Positions 39,509-50,385 are shown, numbered from the stretch's first letter. The stretch is 64,000 nucleotides of DNA from Nocardioides sediminis (GCF_003047295.1 NZ_PZYZ01000004.1:124001-188000), one strand, 5' to 3'. Numbers and translations are program-made. The notes: a model not told the origin generated them from the sequence alone.

Positions 39509-40990
39509 ATGCCAGACACCTCGTTCCCCGTCCTGGCCGCCATCGCGGGAGCCGCCGTCGTGCTCCTCGACGTCGGCATCCGCGTCGCGGCGCTGGGCAT
39601 CATCCCGGCCGGGCGGAAGCCCTCGACGGGTGTGGCGTGGTTGCTGCTGGTCCTGCTCGCGCCGATCGTCGGCCTGGTCGCGTTCGGGCTGTTCGGCAGC
39701 CCGCGGCTGGGCCGCAAGCGCGAGGCCGAGCTGCGCCGGATCAACGCCACCATCGCCGAGCGCACGGCCCCGCTGCACACCCGCGAGCCGGACGCCTCGG
39801 CGCCGCCGTACGTCGTGTCCGCCGTCCGGCTCAACCACCGGCTCGCGTCGCTGCCGTTCTCGCCCGACAACAACGTCACGATGATCGAGGACTACGCCGG
39901 CTCGATCGAGGCGATGACCGAGGCGGTCGGCCGGGCCGAGCGCTACGTGCTCGTCGAGTTCTACATCACCGCGCTGGACGACCTGACCCGCCCGCTCCTC
40001 GACGCGCTCGCGGCCGCGGCCGATCGGGGGGTGACCGTGCGGCTGCTCCTGGACCACCTCGGGTCCCGCGGCATCCCCGGCTGGCCCGACCTGCGGCGGC
40101 GGCTGGACGCGTCGGGCATCGAGTGGCACCCGATGCTGCCGATCGCACCGCTGCGGGGGAAGTTCCGCCGTCCCGACCTGCGCAACCACCGCAAGCTCCT
40201 CGTCGTCGACGGACTGGTGGGCTTCACCGGGTCGCAGAACCTCACCGAGCCCGGCTACAACAAGCCCAAGAACCACGAGCTCGGCCGCGAGTGGGTCGAG
40301 CTGATGGTGCGGCTGCGCGGCCCGGTGGTCGCCTCCCTCGAGGCGGTGTTCGCCTCCGACTGGGCGCTGGAGACCGGGGAGGTGATCGGCGTGGTGCCCA
40401 GCCCGGAGGCCGGCCCGGCTGAGCCGGGCGAGCTCACCGGGGCGAGCTGCCAGGTCGTGCCCAGCGGCCCGGGCTACTCGGCCGAGAACAACCTGCTCCT
40501 CTTCACCACGCTCATCTACGGCGCGACCCGTCGCCTCTCGCTGACCAGCCCCTACTTCGTCCCCGACGAGTCGCTGCTCTACGCCGTGACGACCGCCGCC
40601 CGCCGCGGCGTCGAGGTCGAGCTGTTCGTGAGCGAGCTGTCCGACCAGTTCATGGTCGGGCACGCCCAGAACTCCTACTACAAGGCGCTGCTCGAGGCCG
40701 GCGTGCGGATCCACCGCTACCCGGCGCCGTACATCCTCCACTCCAAGCACTTCTCCGTGGACGACGACGTGGTGGTGATCGGGTCCAGCAACATGGACCT
40801 GCGCTCCTTCGCCCTCAACTTCGAGGTGTCCCTGATGATGACCGGCGACGAGGTGGTGGCGGCGATGCGCCGCGTGGAGGACCGCTACCGCGAGCTCTCC
40901 CACGAGCTCACCCTCGAGGAGTGGTCGCAGCGGGGGCCCGGCAAGAGGTACGTCGACACGGTGATGCGGCTGACCGCGGCCCTGCAGTGA
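39509..40990 (+). CDS. cls: Cardiolipin synthase (phospholipase D family)
   Basis: 493 residues. Two N-terminal membrane helices are followed by two phospholipase D domains with HKD motifs N-H-R-K-L-L-V-V-D (near 228) and H-S-K-H-F-S-V-D-D (near 413), each followed by G-S-x-N. It condenses two phosphatidylglycerol molecules, or PG with another lipid head, to cardiolipin at the membrane. Its start is 9 bases after the DUF308 gene, so the lipase, DUF308 and cls genes may form a membrane-lipid operon. Confidence 0.92.
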   Translation: MPDTSFPVLAAIAGAAVVLLDVGIRVAALGIIPAGRKPSTGVAWLLLVLLAPIVGLVAFGLFGSPRLGRKREAELRRINATIAERTAPLHTREPDASAPPYVVSAVRLNHRLASLPFSPDNNVTMIEDYAGSIEAMTEAVGRAERYVLVEFYITALDDLTRPLLDALAAAADRGVTVRLLLDHLGSRGIPGWPDLRRRLDASGIEWHPMLPIAPLRGKFRRPDLRNHRKLLVVDGLVGFTGSQNLTEPGYNKPKNHELGREWVELMVRLRGPVVASLEAVFASDWALETGEVIGVVPSPEAGPAEPGELTGASCQVVPSGPGYSAENNLLLFTTLIYGATRRLSLTSPYFVPDESLLYAVTTAARRGVEVELFVSELSDQFMVGHAQNSYYKALLEAGVRIHRYPAPYILHSKHFSVDDDVVVIGSSNMDLRSFALNFEVSLMMTGDEVVAAMRRVEDRYRELSHELTLEEWSQRGPGKRYVDTVMRLTAALQ

Positions 40991-40998
40991 CGGCAGCC

Positions 40999-41337
40999 TC
41001 AGGCGGCGGCCCGCGGGGCATACATGATGACCGCGACCCCGACCAGGCACACCAGCGCGCCGACGACGTCGTACCGGTCGGGCCGGAAGCCGTCGACGAC
41101 CATGCCCCAGGCCAGCGAGCCGGCCACGAAGACCCCGCCGTACGCCGCCAGGATGCGGCCGAAGTCGGCGTCCGGCTGGAGCGTGGCCACGAACCCGTAG
41201 AGCCCCAGCGCGATCACGCCGGCGCCCATCCACAGCAGGCCCTTGTTCTCGCGCACGCCCTGCCACACCAGCCAGGCGCCGCCGATCTCGGCGAGGGCGG
41301 CCACGAGGAACAGCAGGACGGAGCGGGTCACGGTCAT
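40999..41337 (-). CDS. YnfA-family membrane protein
   Basis: 112 residues from ATG 41337; an earlier ATG at 41346 directly abuts the GGGAGG Shine-Dalgarno sequence, whereas 41337 has a proper spacing. Four membrane helices with the family motifs [10 protein letters not shown] and [12 protein letters not shown] are visible. YnfA is an SMR-like multidrug transporter family. Convergent with cls. Confidence 0.9.
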   Translation of the reverse strand: MTVTRSVLLFLVAALAEIGGAWLVWQGVRENKGLLWMGAGVIALGLYGFVATLQPDADFGRILAAYGGVFVAGSLAWGMVVDGFRPDRYDVVGALVCLVGVAVIMYAPRAAA

Positions 41338-41441
41338 GGGAGTCATCCTCCCAGCGCGGTCGCCGGGCCTTCCGGGCCGGGACGCCTCGCCCTAGCCTGA
41401 GGTCGCGGTTGTGGCACGGCTGGGGGTGGAGGGTGGTCACG

Positions 41442-42095
41442 ATGGCGCGACGGCGCGGACCGGGCGGACGGGCGGCGGAGCTCGCGGTGCTCGGCGCGGT
41501 CGGGATGGGGGTCCGCGGACTGCGACGGGCGTCGCTGCGCTGGGGGGCGACGTACGACGAGTCCCGCGGTCCCGTGGCGGGCGACGACGTCGTCCCGGTC
41601 CCGGACTACTGCGCGACCAACGCCGTGACCGTGCGCGTGCCGCCGGAGCAGGTGTGGCCGTGGCTGGTCCAGATGGGTGGCTACACCCGGGCCGGCTGGT
41701 ACTCCTTCGACCGGCTCGACAACGGCGGGGTGACCAGCGCGTGGGAGATCCGCCCGGAGCTGCAGCACCTCGAGGTGGGCGACCTGCTGCCGACCGACCG
41801 GGACGGGACCGGCTTCGTCGTCGAGCGGCTCGACCCGCCGCGCTTCCTCGTGATGACGATCCGCCATCAGGGCACCGTGACGTCGTCGGCCCTCGATCTG
41901 CGGCCGCTGGGGGCGGACACCCGGCTCCTGTGCCGCCTGCGGCTGACCGCGCCGCTCACCGTGCCCGGCGTCCGCTACCGCATGCTCATGGAGCTCGGCC
42001 ACGTCCCGATGACCCTGGCGATGCTGCGCGGGATCCGGCGCCGGGCCGAGCGCGTGTGGGCCCTCCCCGCGCTCGACGCAGCACCGATCGGCTGA
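41442..42095 (+). CDS. SRPBCC-fold protein
   Basis: 217 residues from ATG 41442, preceded by GGAGGG. A basic N-terminus with a short hydrophobic stretch is followed by a START/Bet v1-like domain: V-P-P-E-Q-V-W-P-W-L-V-Q-M-G, A-G-W-Y-S-F-D-R-L-D-N, and R-F-L-V-M-T. These motifs occur in actinobacterial SRPBCC proteins of unknown ligand. It is probably co-transcribed with the following reductase-like gene. Confidence 0.75.
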   Translation: MARRRGPGGRAAELAVLGAVGMGVRGLRRASLRWGATYDESRGPVAGDDVVPVPDYCATNAVTVRVPPEQVWPWLVQMGGYTRAGWYSFDRLDNGGVTSAWEIRPELQHLEVGDLLPTDRDGTGFVVERLDPPRFLVMTIRHQGTVTSSALDLRPLGADTRLLCRLRLTAPLTVPGVRYRMLMELGHVPMTLAMLRGIRRRAERVWALPALDAAPIG

Positions 42096-42107
42096 AGGAG
42101 CCTGCTC

Positions 42108-42737
42108 ATGTCACTCGTCCGTGTCCACAACTTCTCCATCTCCCTCGACGGCTTCGGCACGGGGGAGCCCCAGTCGCTCGAGGCGCCGTTCGGCCATGCC
42201 GGCGAGCGGCTGCACCGGTGGATGTTCGCCACCCGCTTCTGGGGCGAGGGCGGGAGCTCCGGGGTGGACGACGCCCTCGCCCAGCGGCACAGCGTCGGCA
42301 TCGGCGCCGAGATCATGGGGGCCAACAAGTTCGGGCCGCCGGGCTGGCAGGACGACCCCGACTGGACGGGCTGGTGGGGCCCCGAGCCGCCGTTCCACAC
42401 GCCGACGTACGTGCTGACCCACCGTCCGCGGCCCCCGCTCGAGATGGAGGGCGGCACGACCTTCCACTTCCTCGACACCACGCCCGCGGAGGCCGTCGAG
42501 ACCGCCAGGGCGGCGGCCGGCGACCTCGACGTGCGCCTCGGCGGCGGTGCGTCGGTCATCCGGGACTTCGTCGCCGCCGGGCTCGTCGACCACCTGCACC
42601 TGGTGCTGGTCCCGATCGTGCTCGGCCGCGGGTCCCGGGTCTGGGACGGGCTGGAGGCACTGGAGGACGAGTTCGACGTCGAGGCGGTCTCGTCGCCGAG
42701 CGGCGTCACGCACCTGACCTTCACGCGGCGGAAATGA
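42108..42737 (+). CDS. Dihydrofolate reductase-like protein (RibD C-terminal domain)
   Basis: 209 residues. GAAGGAG precedes ATG. It starts V-H-N-F-S-I-S-L-D-G-F and has I-M-G-A-N-K-F, G-G-x-T-F-H-F, R-L-G-G-G-A-S-V-I-R-D and D-H-L-H-L-V-L-V-P-I-V-L-G-x-G, the RibD_C/YwjB fold, probably an NADPH-dependent reductase of unknown substrate. A strong hairpin follows the stop. Confidence 0.88.
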   Translation: MSLVRVHNFSISLDGFGTGEPQSLEAPFGHAGERLHRWMFATRFWGEGGSSGVDDALAQRHSVGIGAEIMGANKFGPPGWQDDPDWTGWWGPEPPFHTPTYVLTHRPRPPLEMEGGTTFHFLDTTPAEAVETARAAAGDLDVRLGGGASVIRDFVAAGLVDHLHLVLVPIVLGRGSRVWDGLEALEDEFDVEAVSSPSGVTHLTFTRRK

Positions 42738-42739
42738 GC

Positions 42740-42769
42740 GACAGCCGGACCCCTCGGGATCCGGCTGTC
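42740..42769. terminator. Bidirectional hairpin between the reductase-like gene and tRNA-Ser
   Basis: GACAGCCGGA and TCCGGCTGTC form a perfect 10-bp stem, with a few more G-C pairs possible inside the loop. It follows the plus-strand stop by 2 bases and the tRNA 3' end (minus strand) by 3 bases. On the minus strand GCTCATTT follows. Confidence 0.6.
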
Positions 42770-42772
42770 GAC

Positions 42773-42862
42773 TGGCGGTGGCGGTGGGATTTGAACCCAC
42801 GGTGGGTTTGACCCCACACATCATTTCGAGTGATGCACCTTCGGCCGCTCGGACACGCCACC
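42773..42862 (-). tRNA. tRNA-Ser (anticodon CGA)
   Basis: A complete class II tRNA cloverleaf: acceptor GGTGGCG pairing with CGCCACC, anticodon stem CATCA/TGATG with loop CTCGAAA (anticodon CGA at 42826-42828), a long variable arm with a GTGGG/CCCAC stem, and the T arm GTGGGTTCAAATCCCAC. The 3' CCA appears to be encoded (42773-42775). It reads UCG codons, which are very common in this G+C-rich genome. Confidence 0.96.
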
Positions 42863-42894
42863 GCGGGGAAGGTTACCGGACGGCGTGCGCGGCG

Positions 42895-43350
42895 CTAAAT
42901 CGACCTCTGCCCCGCGAAGAAGTCCTCGAGGAGCCTGGTCGACTCGTCGGCGAGCACCCCCGCGACCACCTCCGGCCGGTGGTTGAGCCGGCGGTCGCGG
43001 ACGACGTCCCACAGCGAGCCCACGGCGCCGGCCTTGTCGTCGTACGCGCCGAAGACGACGCGGCCGACGCGGGCCAGGACGGCCGCACCGGCGCACATGG
43101 TGCACGGCTCGAGGGTGACGATCATGGTGCACCCGGTGAGGCGCCACTCGCCCAGCGCCCGGGCGGCGGCCCGGAGCGCGACGACCTCGGCGTGCCCGGT
43201 GGGGTCACCCTCCGCCTCCCGGACGTTGCGGCCTCGTGCGACCACCTCGCCGGACGGATCGAGGACGACGGCGCCGATGGGGACGTCACCGGTCGCCAGT
43301 GCGCTGCGCGCCTCGTCGAGAGCGAGGCGCATGGCGTCGTCCCAGGTCAT
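42895..43350 (-). CDS. tadA: tRNA-specific adenosine deaminase
   Basis: 151 residues from ATG 43350. Zinc and catalytic residues: His53 and Glu55 in H-A-E-V-V-A-L, and Cys83/Cys86 in P-C-T-M-C-A-G-A. It deaminates A34 to inosine in tRNA-Arg(ACG). The ATG overlaps the stop of the upstream TadA-associated gene by four bases. It ends 33 bases from the tRNA-Ser 5' end. Confidence 0.94.
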   Translation of the reverse strand: MTWDDAMRLALDEARSALATGDVPIGAVVLDPSGEVVARGRNVREAEGDPTGHAEVVALRAAARALGEWRLTGCTMIVTLEPCTMCAGAAVLARVGRVVFGAYDDKAGAVGSLWDVVRDRRLNHRPEVVAGVLADESTRLLEDFFAGQRSI

Positions 43351-43832
43351 GCAGACGTGAGCCCGACGGCGTCGTCGAAGAGCTCGCCGAAGCCCAGGCG
43401 CCGGGCGACGTCGGAGAGCATCTCGTCGGGGTAGAGCTCGACGTCGTCGAGCAGCACGGCGAGGTCGACGGCGTGCATGCCGAGGTCGCCGAGGAGGTCG
43501 AGGTCGCCGGCGGGCACCTGCTCGTCCTCGTCGTCGTCGGCGGGCAGGCCGAGGAAGTCGACCGCCGAGCGCGCCAGCTCCCACTCCTCGGCGGCCGTCA
43601 CGTCGGAGAGCAGCACCCGCGTGGCGGAGCCCTCGACCCGGACGATGACGAAGAAGTCCTCGTCGACGGCCACCATCCCGACCGCGCCCCCCTCACCGGG
43701 GAGCCGGCGCAGCGCGTGGGCGAGGGAGTCGACGGACTCGAAGGCGGGCGACGCGATCTCCTGCAGCTGCCACTCGCCGTCCTCGCGGAAGGCGGCGAGG
43801 GCGAAGTCGACACCGCCTGCCTGCTCAGACAT
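43347..43832 (-). CDS. TadA-associated protein
   Basis: 161 residues from ATG 43832, with GGAAGGGG upstream. It is acidic, with a conserved [14 protein letters not shown] and L-S-D-V-T-A-A pattern and a C-terminal [16 protein letters not shown]. This matches the short actinobacterial proteins annotated as tRNA adenosine deaminase-associated because they always precede tadA. No biochemical role is known to me; translational coupling suggests physical partnership. Confidence 0.85.
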   Translation of the reverse strand: MSEQAGGVDFALAAFREDGEWQLQEIASPAFESVDSLAHALRRLPGEGGAVGMVAVDEDFFVIVRVEGSATRVLLSDVTAAEEWELARSAVDFLGLPADDDEDEQVPAGDLDLLGDLGMHAVDLAVLLDDVELYPDEMLSDVARRLGFGELFDDAVGLTSA

Positions 43833-43919
43833 GCCAGCCCCTTCCCGTGCCCGCACCACCGTGCGTCCAGCGTCGCAGAAAGGCGACCCGGCGCCAACCC
43901 TGAAAGCCCGCCCGACCAC

Positions 43920-43925
43920 TAGGGT
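43920..43925 (+). promoter_or_regulatory. -10 box for leaderless upp
   Basis: TAGGGT lies 7 bases before ATG 43933. Confidence 0.5.
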
Positions 43926-43932
43926 CTGCACC

Positions 43933-44574
43933 ATGCGCACCCACGTCGTCGACCACCCGCTGGTGTCCCACAAGCTCACCACCCTCCGCGACGAGGGCAC
44001 GGACTCCCCGACCTTCCGCCGCCTGACCGACGAGCTCGTGACGCTGCTGGCCTACGAGGCCACGCGGGAGGTCCGCGTCAACGAGGTCACCATCCAGACG
44101 CCGGTGGCCCAGGCGACCGGCGTCAAGCTCGCGACGCCCAAGCCGCTCGTGGTGCCGATCCTGCGCGCGGGCCTCGGCATGCTCGACGGGATGATGCGCC
44201 TCCTGCCGACCGCCGAGGTCGGCTTCCTGGGCATGATCCGCAACGAGGAGACGCTGGAGGCCTCGACGTACGCCGAGCGGCTCCCCGAGGACCTCTCCGG
44301 GCGCCAGTGCTACGTCCTGGACCCGATGCTGGCCACCGGCGGCACCCTCGCCGCCGCGATCCGCTTCCTCACCGACCGCGGCGCCGACGACATCACCTGC
44401 ATCTGCCTGCTCGTGGCCCCCGAGGGCGTCGCCGCGCTCGAGCGCGACCTCGAGGGCCTCGACGTCCCCGTCGCCGTGGTCACCGCGGCGCTGGACGAGC
44501 GGCTCAACGAGAAGGGCTACATCGTCCCCGGACTCGGGGACGCGGGCGACCGGTTGTACGGTGTCGCGCACTGA
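43933..44574 (+). CDS. upp: Uracil phosphoribosyltransferase
   Basis: 213 residues from ATG 43933. The PRPP loop is D-P-M-L-A-T-G-G-T, preceded by [10 protein letters not shown] and followed by the uracil-binding [13 protein letters not shown]. It makes UMP from uracil and PRPP in pyrimidine salvage. The start is leaderless. The hydrolase gene downstream overlaps its end. Confidence 0.96.
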   Translation: MRTHVVDHPLVSHKLTTLRDEGTDSPTFRRLTDELVTLLAYEATREVRVNEVTIQTPVAQATGVKLATPKPLVVPILRAGLGMLDGMMRLLPTAEVGFLGMIRNEETLEASTYAERLPEDLSGRQCYVLDPMLATGGTLAAAIRFLTDRGADDITCICLLVAPEGVAALERDLEGLDVPVAVVTAALDERLNEKGYIVPGLGDAGDRLYGVAH

Positions 44575-45646
44575 CGTGGGCGTCCTGCGGCCCAGCCGCC
44601 GCGACCGCCTCGAGCGCGCCGTCAACCGGGCGGCCTCCGCCAGCCCGCGCCGGCTCCAGGCGCTGCTCGCCGGTCGCGGCGTCACCAGCGAGGGACAGCG
44701 GCTCAGTCCCCAGTTCGCCCTGGCCCTCCGCGCGCTGGCGCTGTCCGGCAAGACCTCCTACGACCAGCTCCCCGTCGCCGCCGCCCGCGAGCTGCTGGAG
44801 AAGGAGTCGTGGACCTTCTCCGGCCCCCGGGTCGAGGTCGGCGCGGTCCACGACCTGACCCTCGACGAGGACGGCGAGGTGCCCGTCGCGGCACGGCTCT
44901 ACCTCCCGGCGCCCGAGCCGGGCGGCTTCGCCGGTCCGCCGCCGGTGGTCGTCTTCTTCCACGGCGGCGGCTGGGTGCTGGGCAGCGTGGACAGCCACGA
45001 CGCCGTGACCCGCTTCCTGTGCCGCCACGCCCGCGTGGCGGTGCTCTCCGTCGACTACCGCCTCGCGCCGGAGAACCGCTTCCCGGCCGCAGTGGAGGAC
45101 GCCGTGCACGCCGTGCGCTGGGCCCGTCGCCACGGCGAGGAATGGGGGTACGACGGCTCGCGCCTCGCCGTTGCCGGCGACTCGGCCGGCGGCAACCTCT
45201 CCGCCGTGGTCTGCCAGCAGCTGCGCGGCACGGACGCGATGCCCGACCTCCAGGTGCTGGTCGTGCCGGGCGTCGACCTCGCGGAGCACGCGCCGTCGCG
45301 GGCGACGTACGGCGACGGCTTCTTCCTCACCGGCGGCGAGCTGGACTGGTACGAGGACCACTACCTCGGGCCGGACACCGACCGCAGCGACCCGCGGGCC
45401 TCGCCGCTGCGGGCCGACGACCTGTCCGGGCTGCCGCCGGCGTACGTCGTGGTGGCCGGCTTCGACCCGCTGCGCGACGAGGGCGAGGCCTACGCCCGGG
45501 CCCTGCGCGACGCCGGCGTGCCGGTCACGCTGCGCCGCCACACGGCAATGGTGCACCCCTTCATCAACGGGGTCTCGCTGAGCAGCGAGGCCCGCGACGC
45601 CGGCTTCGAGATCGTCGGGGCGCTGCGGCTCGGGCTGCGCGCCTGA
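44561..45646 (+). CDS. HSL-type alpha/beta hydrolase (esterase)
   Basis: 361 residues from GTG 44561, overlapping upp by 14 bases; GTG 44576 just after the upp stop is an alternative. The oxyanion motif H-G-G-G is at 134-137, the nucleophile elbow G-D-S-A-G-G at 206-211 (Ser208), then a D in G-F-D-P-L-R-D-E-G and a His in M-V-H-P-F. These define the hormone-sensitive-lipase family (bacterial family IV esterases) acting on short-chain esters. The N-terminal ~90 residues form a helical cap. Confidence 0.88.
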   Translation: MSRTDVGVLRPSRRDRLERAVNRAASASPRRLQALLAGRGVTSEGQRLSPQFALALRALALSGKTSYDQLPVAAARELLEKESWTFSGPRVEVGAVHDLTLDEDGEVPVAARLYLPAPEPGGFAGPPPVVVFFHGGGWVLGSVDSHDAVTRFLCRHARVAVLSVDYRLAPENRFPAAVEDAVHAVRWARRHGEEWGYDGSRLAVAGDSAGGNLSAVVCQQLRGTDAMPDLQVLVVPGVDLAEHAPSRATYGDGFFLTGGELDWYEDHYLGPDTDRSDPRASPLRADDLSGLPPAYVVVAGFDPLRDEGEAYARALRDAGVPVTLRRHTAMVHPFINGVSLSSEARDAGFEIVGALRLGLRA

Positions 45647-45650
45647 CCCC

Positions 45651-46604
45651 TCACGCCTGCTCGTCGGCCACGAGATAGCCGTCCTCGAGGTGCACCGGGA
45701 TCGGGTCCACGATCTCCATCGCGTCGACGCCCTCCGCCTCGCGGTTGAGGAAGCCGATGAGGCACCACGAGCCGTCGCGGCGCTGCACGAGCGGCGCGGC
45801 GAAGAGCGCGGGCGCCGCGGTGAAGGGCCGCGCCCGCTCCACGTGCCACGGTCCCAGCGCCGAGTCCCCGGGGACCGACCAGGTGCAGAACTCGCCGAAG
45901 CGTGCCCGCTGCTCGGGCGTCTGCTCGTCGGGGTGGCAGGTGAAGACGAGCACCCACTGGCCGTCGACCTGCCGGACCTGCGGCACCTCGAGCTGGCCGA
46001 AGCCGCTGCCCGGCGCGCTCAGCGGGGAGCACACCTCCCACGTCACGAGGTCGCGGCTGCGGGCGTGCCCGATCACCCCGTCGTCGTTGCGGCCGCCGCC
46101 GACCGCGCGCGCGGTGACCAGCATGTGCCAGCCGTCTCCGTCGGGGTCGCGGACCAGGAACGGGTCGCGCCAGGTCTCGCTGGCCGCGACGTCCGCCGGG
46201 TGCGTCTTGTACCACCGGGGGTCGATCGCGAGCAGGGGCGCGTCGCCCACGCGCTGCCAGGACATCAGGTTGTCGGAGACCGCCACGCCCAGCCGCTGGT
46301 CGGTCAGCCCGCCCCGCTCGGAGATCGCCGTGTAGTGCAGCCGCCACACGCCCTCGTCGTCGCGCACCACCGACCCGGTCCAGATCGCCAGGTCGTCCCA
46401 CCCACCCGGCAGGGGACCCAGCGCGTCCGGGCACTCGTTCCAGGCCACCAGGTCGGTTGAGACCGCGTGGCCCACTCGCGCCCGCGTGTGCCGCGACCCC
46501 GGCCCCTCCTCCGAGCGCGGGGCCTTGAGGAAGAACAGGTGGTAGGCCTCTCCGTCGTCGGCGACCCAGCTGTCCCAGACCCAGTGATCGGGCAGCCTCA
46601 GCAC
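45651..46604 (-). CDS. GH32/GH68-like glycoside hydrolase
   Basis: 317 residues from GTG 46604 (V-L-R-L-P-D-H-W-V-W-D-S-W); longer open frames run into the ABC ATPase gene and are rejected. It is a five-bladed propeller hydrolase of clan GH-J type: Asp11 of W-D-S-W is the nucleophile candidate, W-R-D-P-F marks the transition-state Asp, and Q-L-E-V-P gives the acid/base Glu. Clan members cleave or transfer fructosyl residues. No signal peptide is present, so it acts in the cytosol, probably on a sugar brought in by the adjacent importer. It starts 44 bases after the ATPase stop. Confidence 0.75.
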   Translation of the reverse strand: MLRLPDHWVWDSWVADDGEAYHLFFLKAPRSEEGPGSRHTRARVGHAVSTDLVAWNECPDALGPLPGGWDDLAIWTGSVVRDDEGVWRLHYTAISERGGLTDQRLGVAVSDNLMSWQRVGDAPLLAIDPRWYKTHPADVAASETWRDPFLVRDPDGDGWHMLVTARAVGGGRNDDGVIGHARSRDLVTWEVCSPLSAPGSGFGQLEVPQVRQVDGQWVLVFTCHPDEQTPEQRARFGEFCTWSVPGDSALGPWHVERARPFTAAPALFAAPLVQRRDGSWCLIGFLNREAEGVDAMEIVDPIPVHLEDGYLVADEQA

Positions 46605-46647
46605 GGGGCACCCCGTCCGGCGGGGCTCCCGTGGTGCTCCGCCGCCA

Positions 46648-47841
<1,194 letters not shown>

Positions 47842-47848
47842 GATCCAC

Positions 47849-48778
47849 TCATCCCTTCACGGCGCCGGCGGTCAGTCCGCCGACGATGTAGCGCTGGAGG
47901 TACATGAACAGGGCGACGGTCGGCACCGCCAGGATCACCGCGCCCGCCGAGAACTCGCCGAAGTTGGCGTTCTTGGTGAGCGGGTCGGCGATCAGTCCGT
48001 AGAGGCCGACGGCCGCGGTCTTGGACTCGTCCTCGCGGAGGAAGATGATGGCGATCAGGAACTCGTTGATCGCCCCGATGAAGCCGAGCAGGCCGGTGAT
48101 GGCCAGGATCGGCGCCACGAGCGGGAGGATGATCCCGGAGAAGACCTGGAAGTGCGTGGCCCCGTCCATCTTGGCCGACTCGTCGAGGTCCTTGGGGATG
48201 GTGTCGAAGAAGCCCTTCATCAGCCAGGTGTTCACCCCGAGTGCGCCGCCGAGGTAGAGCAGGATGAGTCCCGCGGAGGTGTTGAAGCCGACCGCCGGCC
48301 ACAGCTCGGTGATCTCGGCGAAGATCAGGTAGATCGCCACGATGGCCAGGAACTGGGGAAACATCTGCACCAGCAGCAGGCTCATGAGACCGGTACGGCG
48401 TCCGCGGAACCGGAAGCGCGAGAACGAGTACGCCGCGCAGGCGGAGATCAGCATCGAGATCCCCGCGGCCAGCGACGCGATGATGAGGCTGTTGAGGAAC
48501 CAGCGCGGGAACGACCCGTCGAAGAGTGTCTGGTAGTTGGCCAGGCTCACCTCCCGCGGGAGCAGCGTCGACGAGCTCAGGGTTCCGACCGGGTTGAGCG
48601 AGGCCGAGACCACGAAGAGGATCGGGAAGATCGAGAAGGCCAGGGCCAGGATGCCGACGAGGTGGCTGAAGCCGGTGCGCCGGAACCAGCCACCCTTGGC
48701 CGACCCGTGCCGGACCAGTTCGGGGGGTTGCGAGCCCGTGGCTGCCTGCACGGCACTCTCCGATGTCGTGTGTGCCAT
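47849..48778 (-). CDS. Maltose-type ABC permease MalG, importer 1
   Basis: 309 residues from ATG 48778, overlapping the MalF stop by one base (TGATG). Six membrane helices and the EAA coupling loop ([10 protein letters not shown]) mark a CUT1 inner-membrane permease. The C-terminus [13 protein letters not shown] is the typical MalG tail. Works with MalF, MsmK-like ATPase and the binding protein to import an alpha-glucoside. Confidence 0.93.
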   Translation of the reverse strand: MAHTTSESAVQAATGSQPPELVRHGSAKGGWFRRTGFSHLVGILALAFSIFPILFVVSASLNPVGTLSSSTLLPREVSLANYQTLFDGSFPRWFLNSLIIASLAAGISMLISACAAYSFSRFRFRGRRTGLMSLLLVQMFPQFLAIVAIYLIFAEITELWPAVGFNTSAGLILLYLGGALGVNTWLMKGFFDTIPKDLDESAKMDGATHFQVFSGIILPLVAPILAITGLLGFIGAINEFLIAIIFLREDESKTAAVGLYGLIADPLTKNANFGEFSAGAVILAVPTVALFMYLQRYIVGGLTAGAVKG

Positions 48779-50385
48779 CAGTTGATCTCCTCCAGGACCT
48801 GGGTGCGACGGAAGCTCACGATCGAGACGGTGGCCACGATCAGGAAGATGAGCACGGACACGGCGGCGGCAAAGCCGTAGTCGGCACCGGAGCCGCCGAA
48901 CGCGATCCGGTAGGTGTAGGTGATGAGGATGTCGGTGCCGCCGGCGTCGGGGTTGTCCGGCGGGAAGGGTCCGCCGCGGCTGGTCAGGAAGATGGCCGCG
49001 AAGTTGTTGAAGTTGAAGGCGAACGACGTGATCAGCAGCGGGGCGAGCGCCACCAGCAGCAGCGGGAAGGTGATGGTGCGGAAGGCGTAGAACGGCTTGG
49101 CGCCGTCCACGCCGGCGGCCTCGACGAGGTCGGAGGGGATCGACTGCAGGGCGCCGGTGATCACCAGGAACATGTAGTTGTAGCCGAGCCAGAGCTGGAT
49201 GAGCAGGATCGCGAACATCGAGCTGGGGGTGGTGCCGAACCAGTTGATGTCGGTCCCCAGGATCCGGTTGACCAGGCCGAAGTCCTGGTTGAACATCTCG
49301 CGCCAGACGAGGTACATCGCGACGGCCGGCATGGCGTAGGGAAGGATGATGAAGGACCGGTAGAGGGTGCGACCGCGCATCAGCGGGTTGTTGAGCGCGA
49401 TCGCCACCAGCAGGCCGAGCGCGAAGGTGATGACCACCGTGAGGATCGCGAAGGCGAAGTTCCACGCCACGATGCGCAGCAACGAGTCGCGGATGGTGTC
49501 GTCGGTGAAGATCCGGGTGAAGTTGTCGAACCCGACGTTGACCTTCCAGCCCTGCGCGAGGTTGCGCTGCGAGCCGTCCTCGCTGACGAACGAGCCCTCC
49601 TCGTCGTCGGCGACCCACACGTTGCCGGTCGTCGCGTCGGTGACGCAGTCGCACTCCTCGTCGTAGGACTGCTGCGGCGCACCCTCGAACGCCGCGGAGA
49701 GGCCCTGGCTCTTGATCGCCCCGTCGTCGGTGGGGACGCTGAAGGCGGTGATGTCGTCCTGGCGCGCGTTGACCTCCTCCACCGTGAGCACCGTGTAGTC
49801 GTCGGCGGCGGTGATCTTGCCGCCGGGGGTAGCGGCCTCGAAGCTGCCCTCCTCGAGCGGCTCGAGCCCGTCCGCGGTGCCGACGTAGCTGTCGCCCGTC
49901 GACGGCTCCCCGAGCAGGAAGACGATGTCTCCCGTGGCGGCGTCGCCGTCGGTGGCCAGGGTCAGGGTGTAGATCTCCGAGTCGGGCACCTGCTTGACCG
50001 AGGCGCCCTCGATGGCCGTGATGGCCTGCTCCTTGGTGCCGCGGTGGCCGTCACCGAAGTTCGTGAACGCGGTCGAGACCGTGTAGACGACCGGGACGAC
50101 CTGGAAGGCGATGAGGAAGAGCGTGCCCGGCAGCAAGTACTTCATCGGCACCGTGCGCGGGGAGAGGTAGACGTAGAACGCCAGGGCGGTCACGCCCACG
50201 AGGATGGCCAGTCCCCACCAGTTGTCCGTGCGGATGAGCGGGAGAGCCGCCCAGACGGCGACGGCCGCCACGAGCGAGAGGCCGACGATCTTGACCATCA
50301 GCATCAGGGGGCTGCTGGTCCCGTCGGCGCCGAGGCCGAACCGGGGCGTCTTGCGGCCCGGGGGTGATGTGGTGCTGCCTGCCAC
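48778..50385 (-). CDS. Maltose-type ABC permease MalF, importer 1
   Basis: 535 residues. Unlike ordinary 300-residue CUT1 permeases, it has three N-terminal helices followed by a large external loop of about 180 residues (about 110-290), then the six-helix transport core with the E-A-A-G-V-D-G-A coupling loop. That extra-cytosolic loop corresponds to the MalF P2 domain that contacts MalE in E. coli. The loop contains a C-D-C pair. The homology is to maltose/maltodextrin transporters; the exact sugar is not proven. Confidence 0.93.
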   Translation of the reverse strand: MAGSTTSPPGRKTPRFGLGADGTSSPLMLMVKIVGLSLVAAVAVWAALPLIRTDNWWGLAILVGVTALAFYVYLSPRTVPMKYLLPGTLFLIAFQVVPVVYTVSTAFTNFGDGHRGTKEQAITAIEGASVKQVPDSEIYTLTLATDGDAATGDIVFLLGEPSTGDSYVGTADGLEPLEEGSFEAATPGGKITAADDYTVLTVEEVNARQDDITAFSVPTDDGAIKSQGLSAAFEGAPQQSYDEECDCVTDATTGNVWVADDEEGSFVSEDGSQRNLAQGWKVNVGFDNFTRIFTDDTIRDSLLRIVAWNFAFAILTVVITFALGLLVAIALNNPLMRGRTLYRSFIILPYAMPAVAMYLVWREMFNQDFGLVNRILGTDINWFGTTPSSMFAILLIQLWLGYNYMFLVITGALQSIPSDLVEAAGVDGAKPFYAFRTITFPLLLVALAPLLITSFAFNFNNFAAIFLTSRGGPFPPDNPDAGGTDILITYTYRIAFGGSGADYGFAAAVSVLIFLIVATVSIVSFRRTQVLEEIN

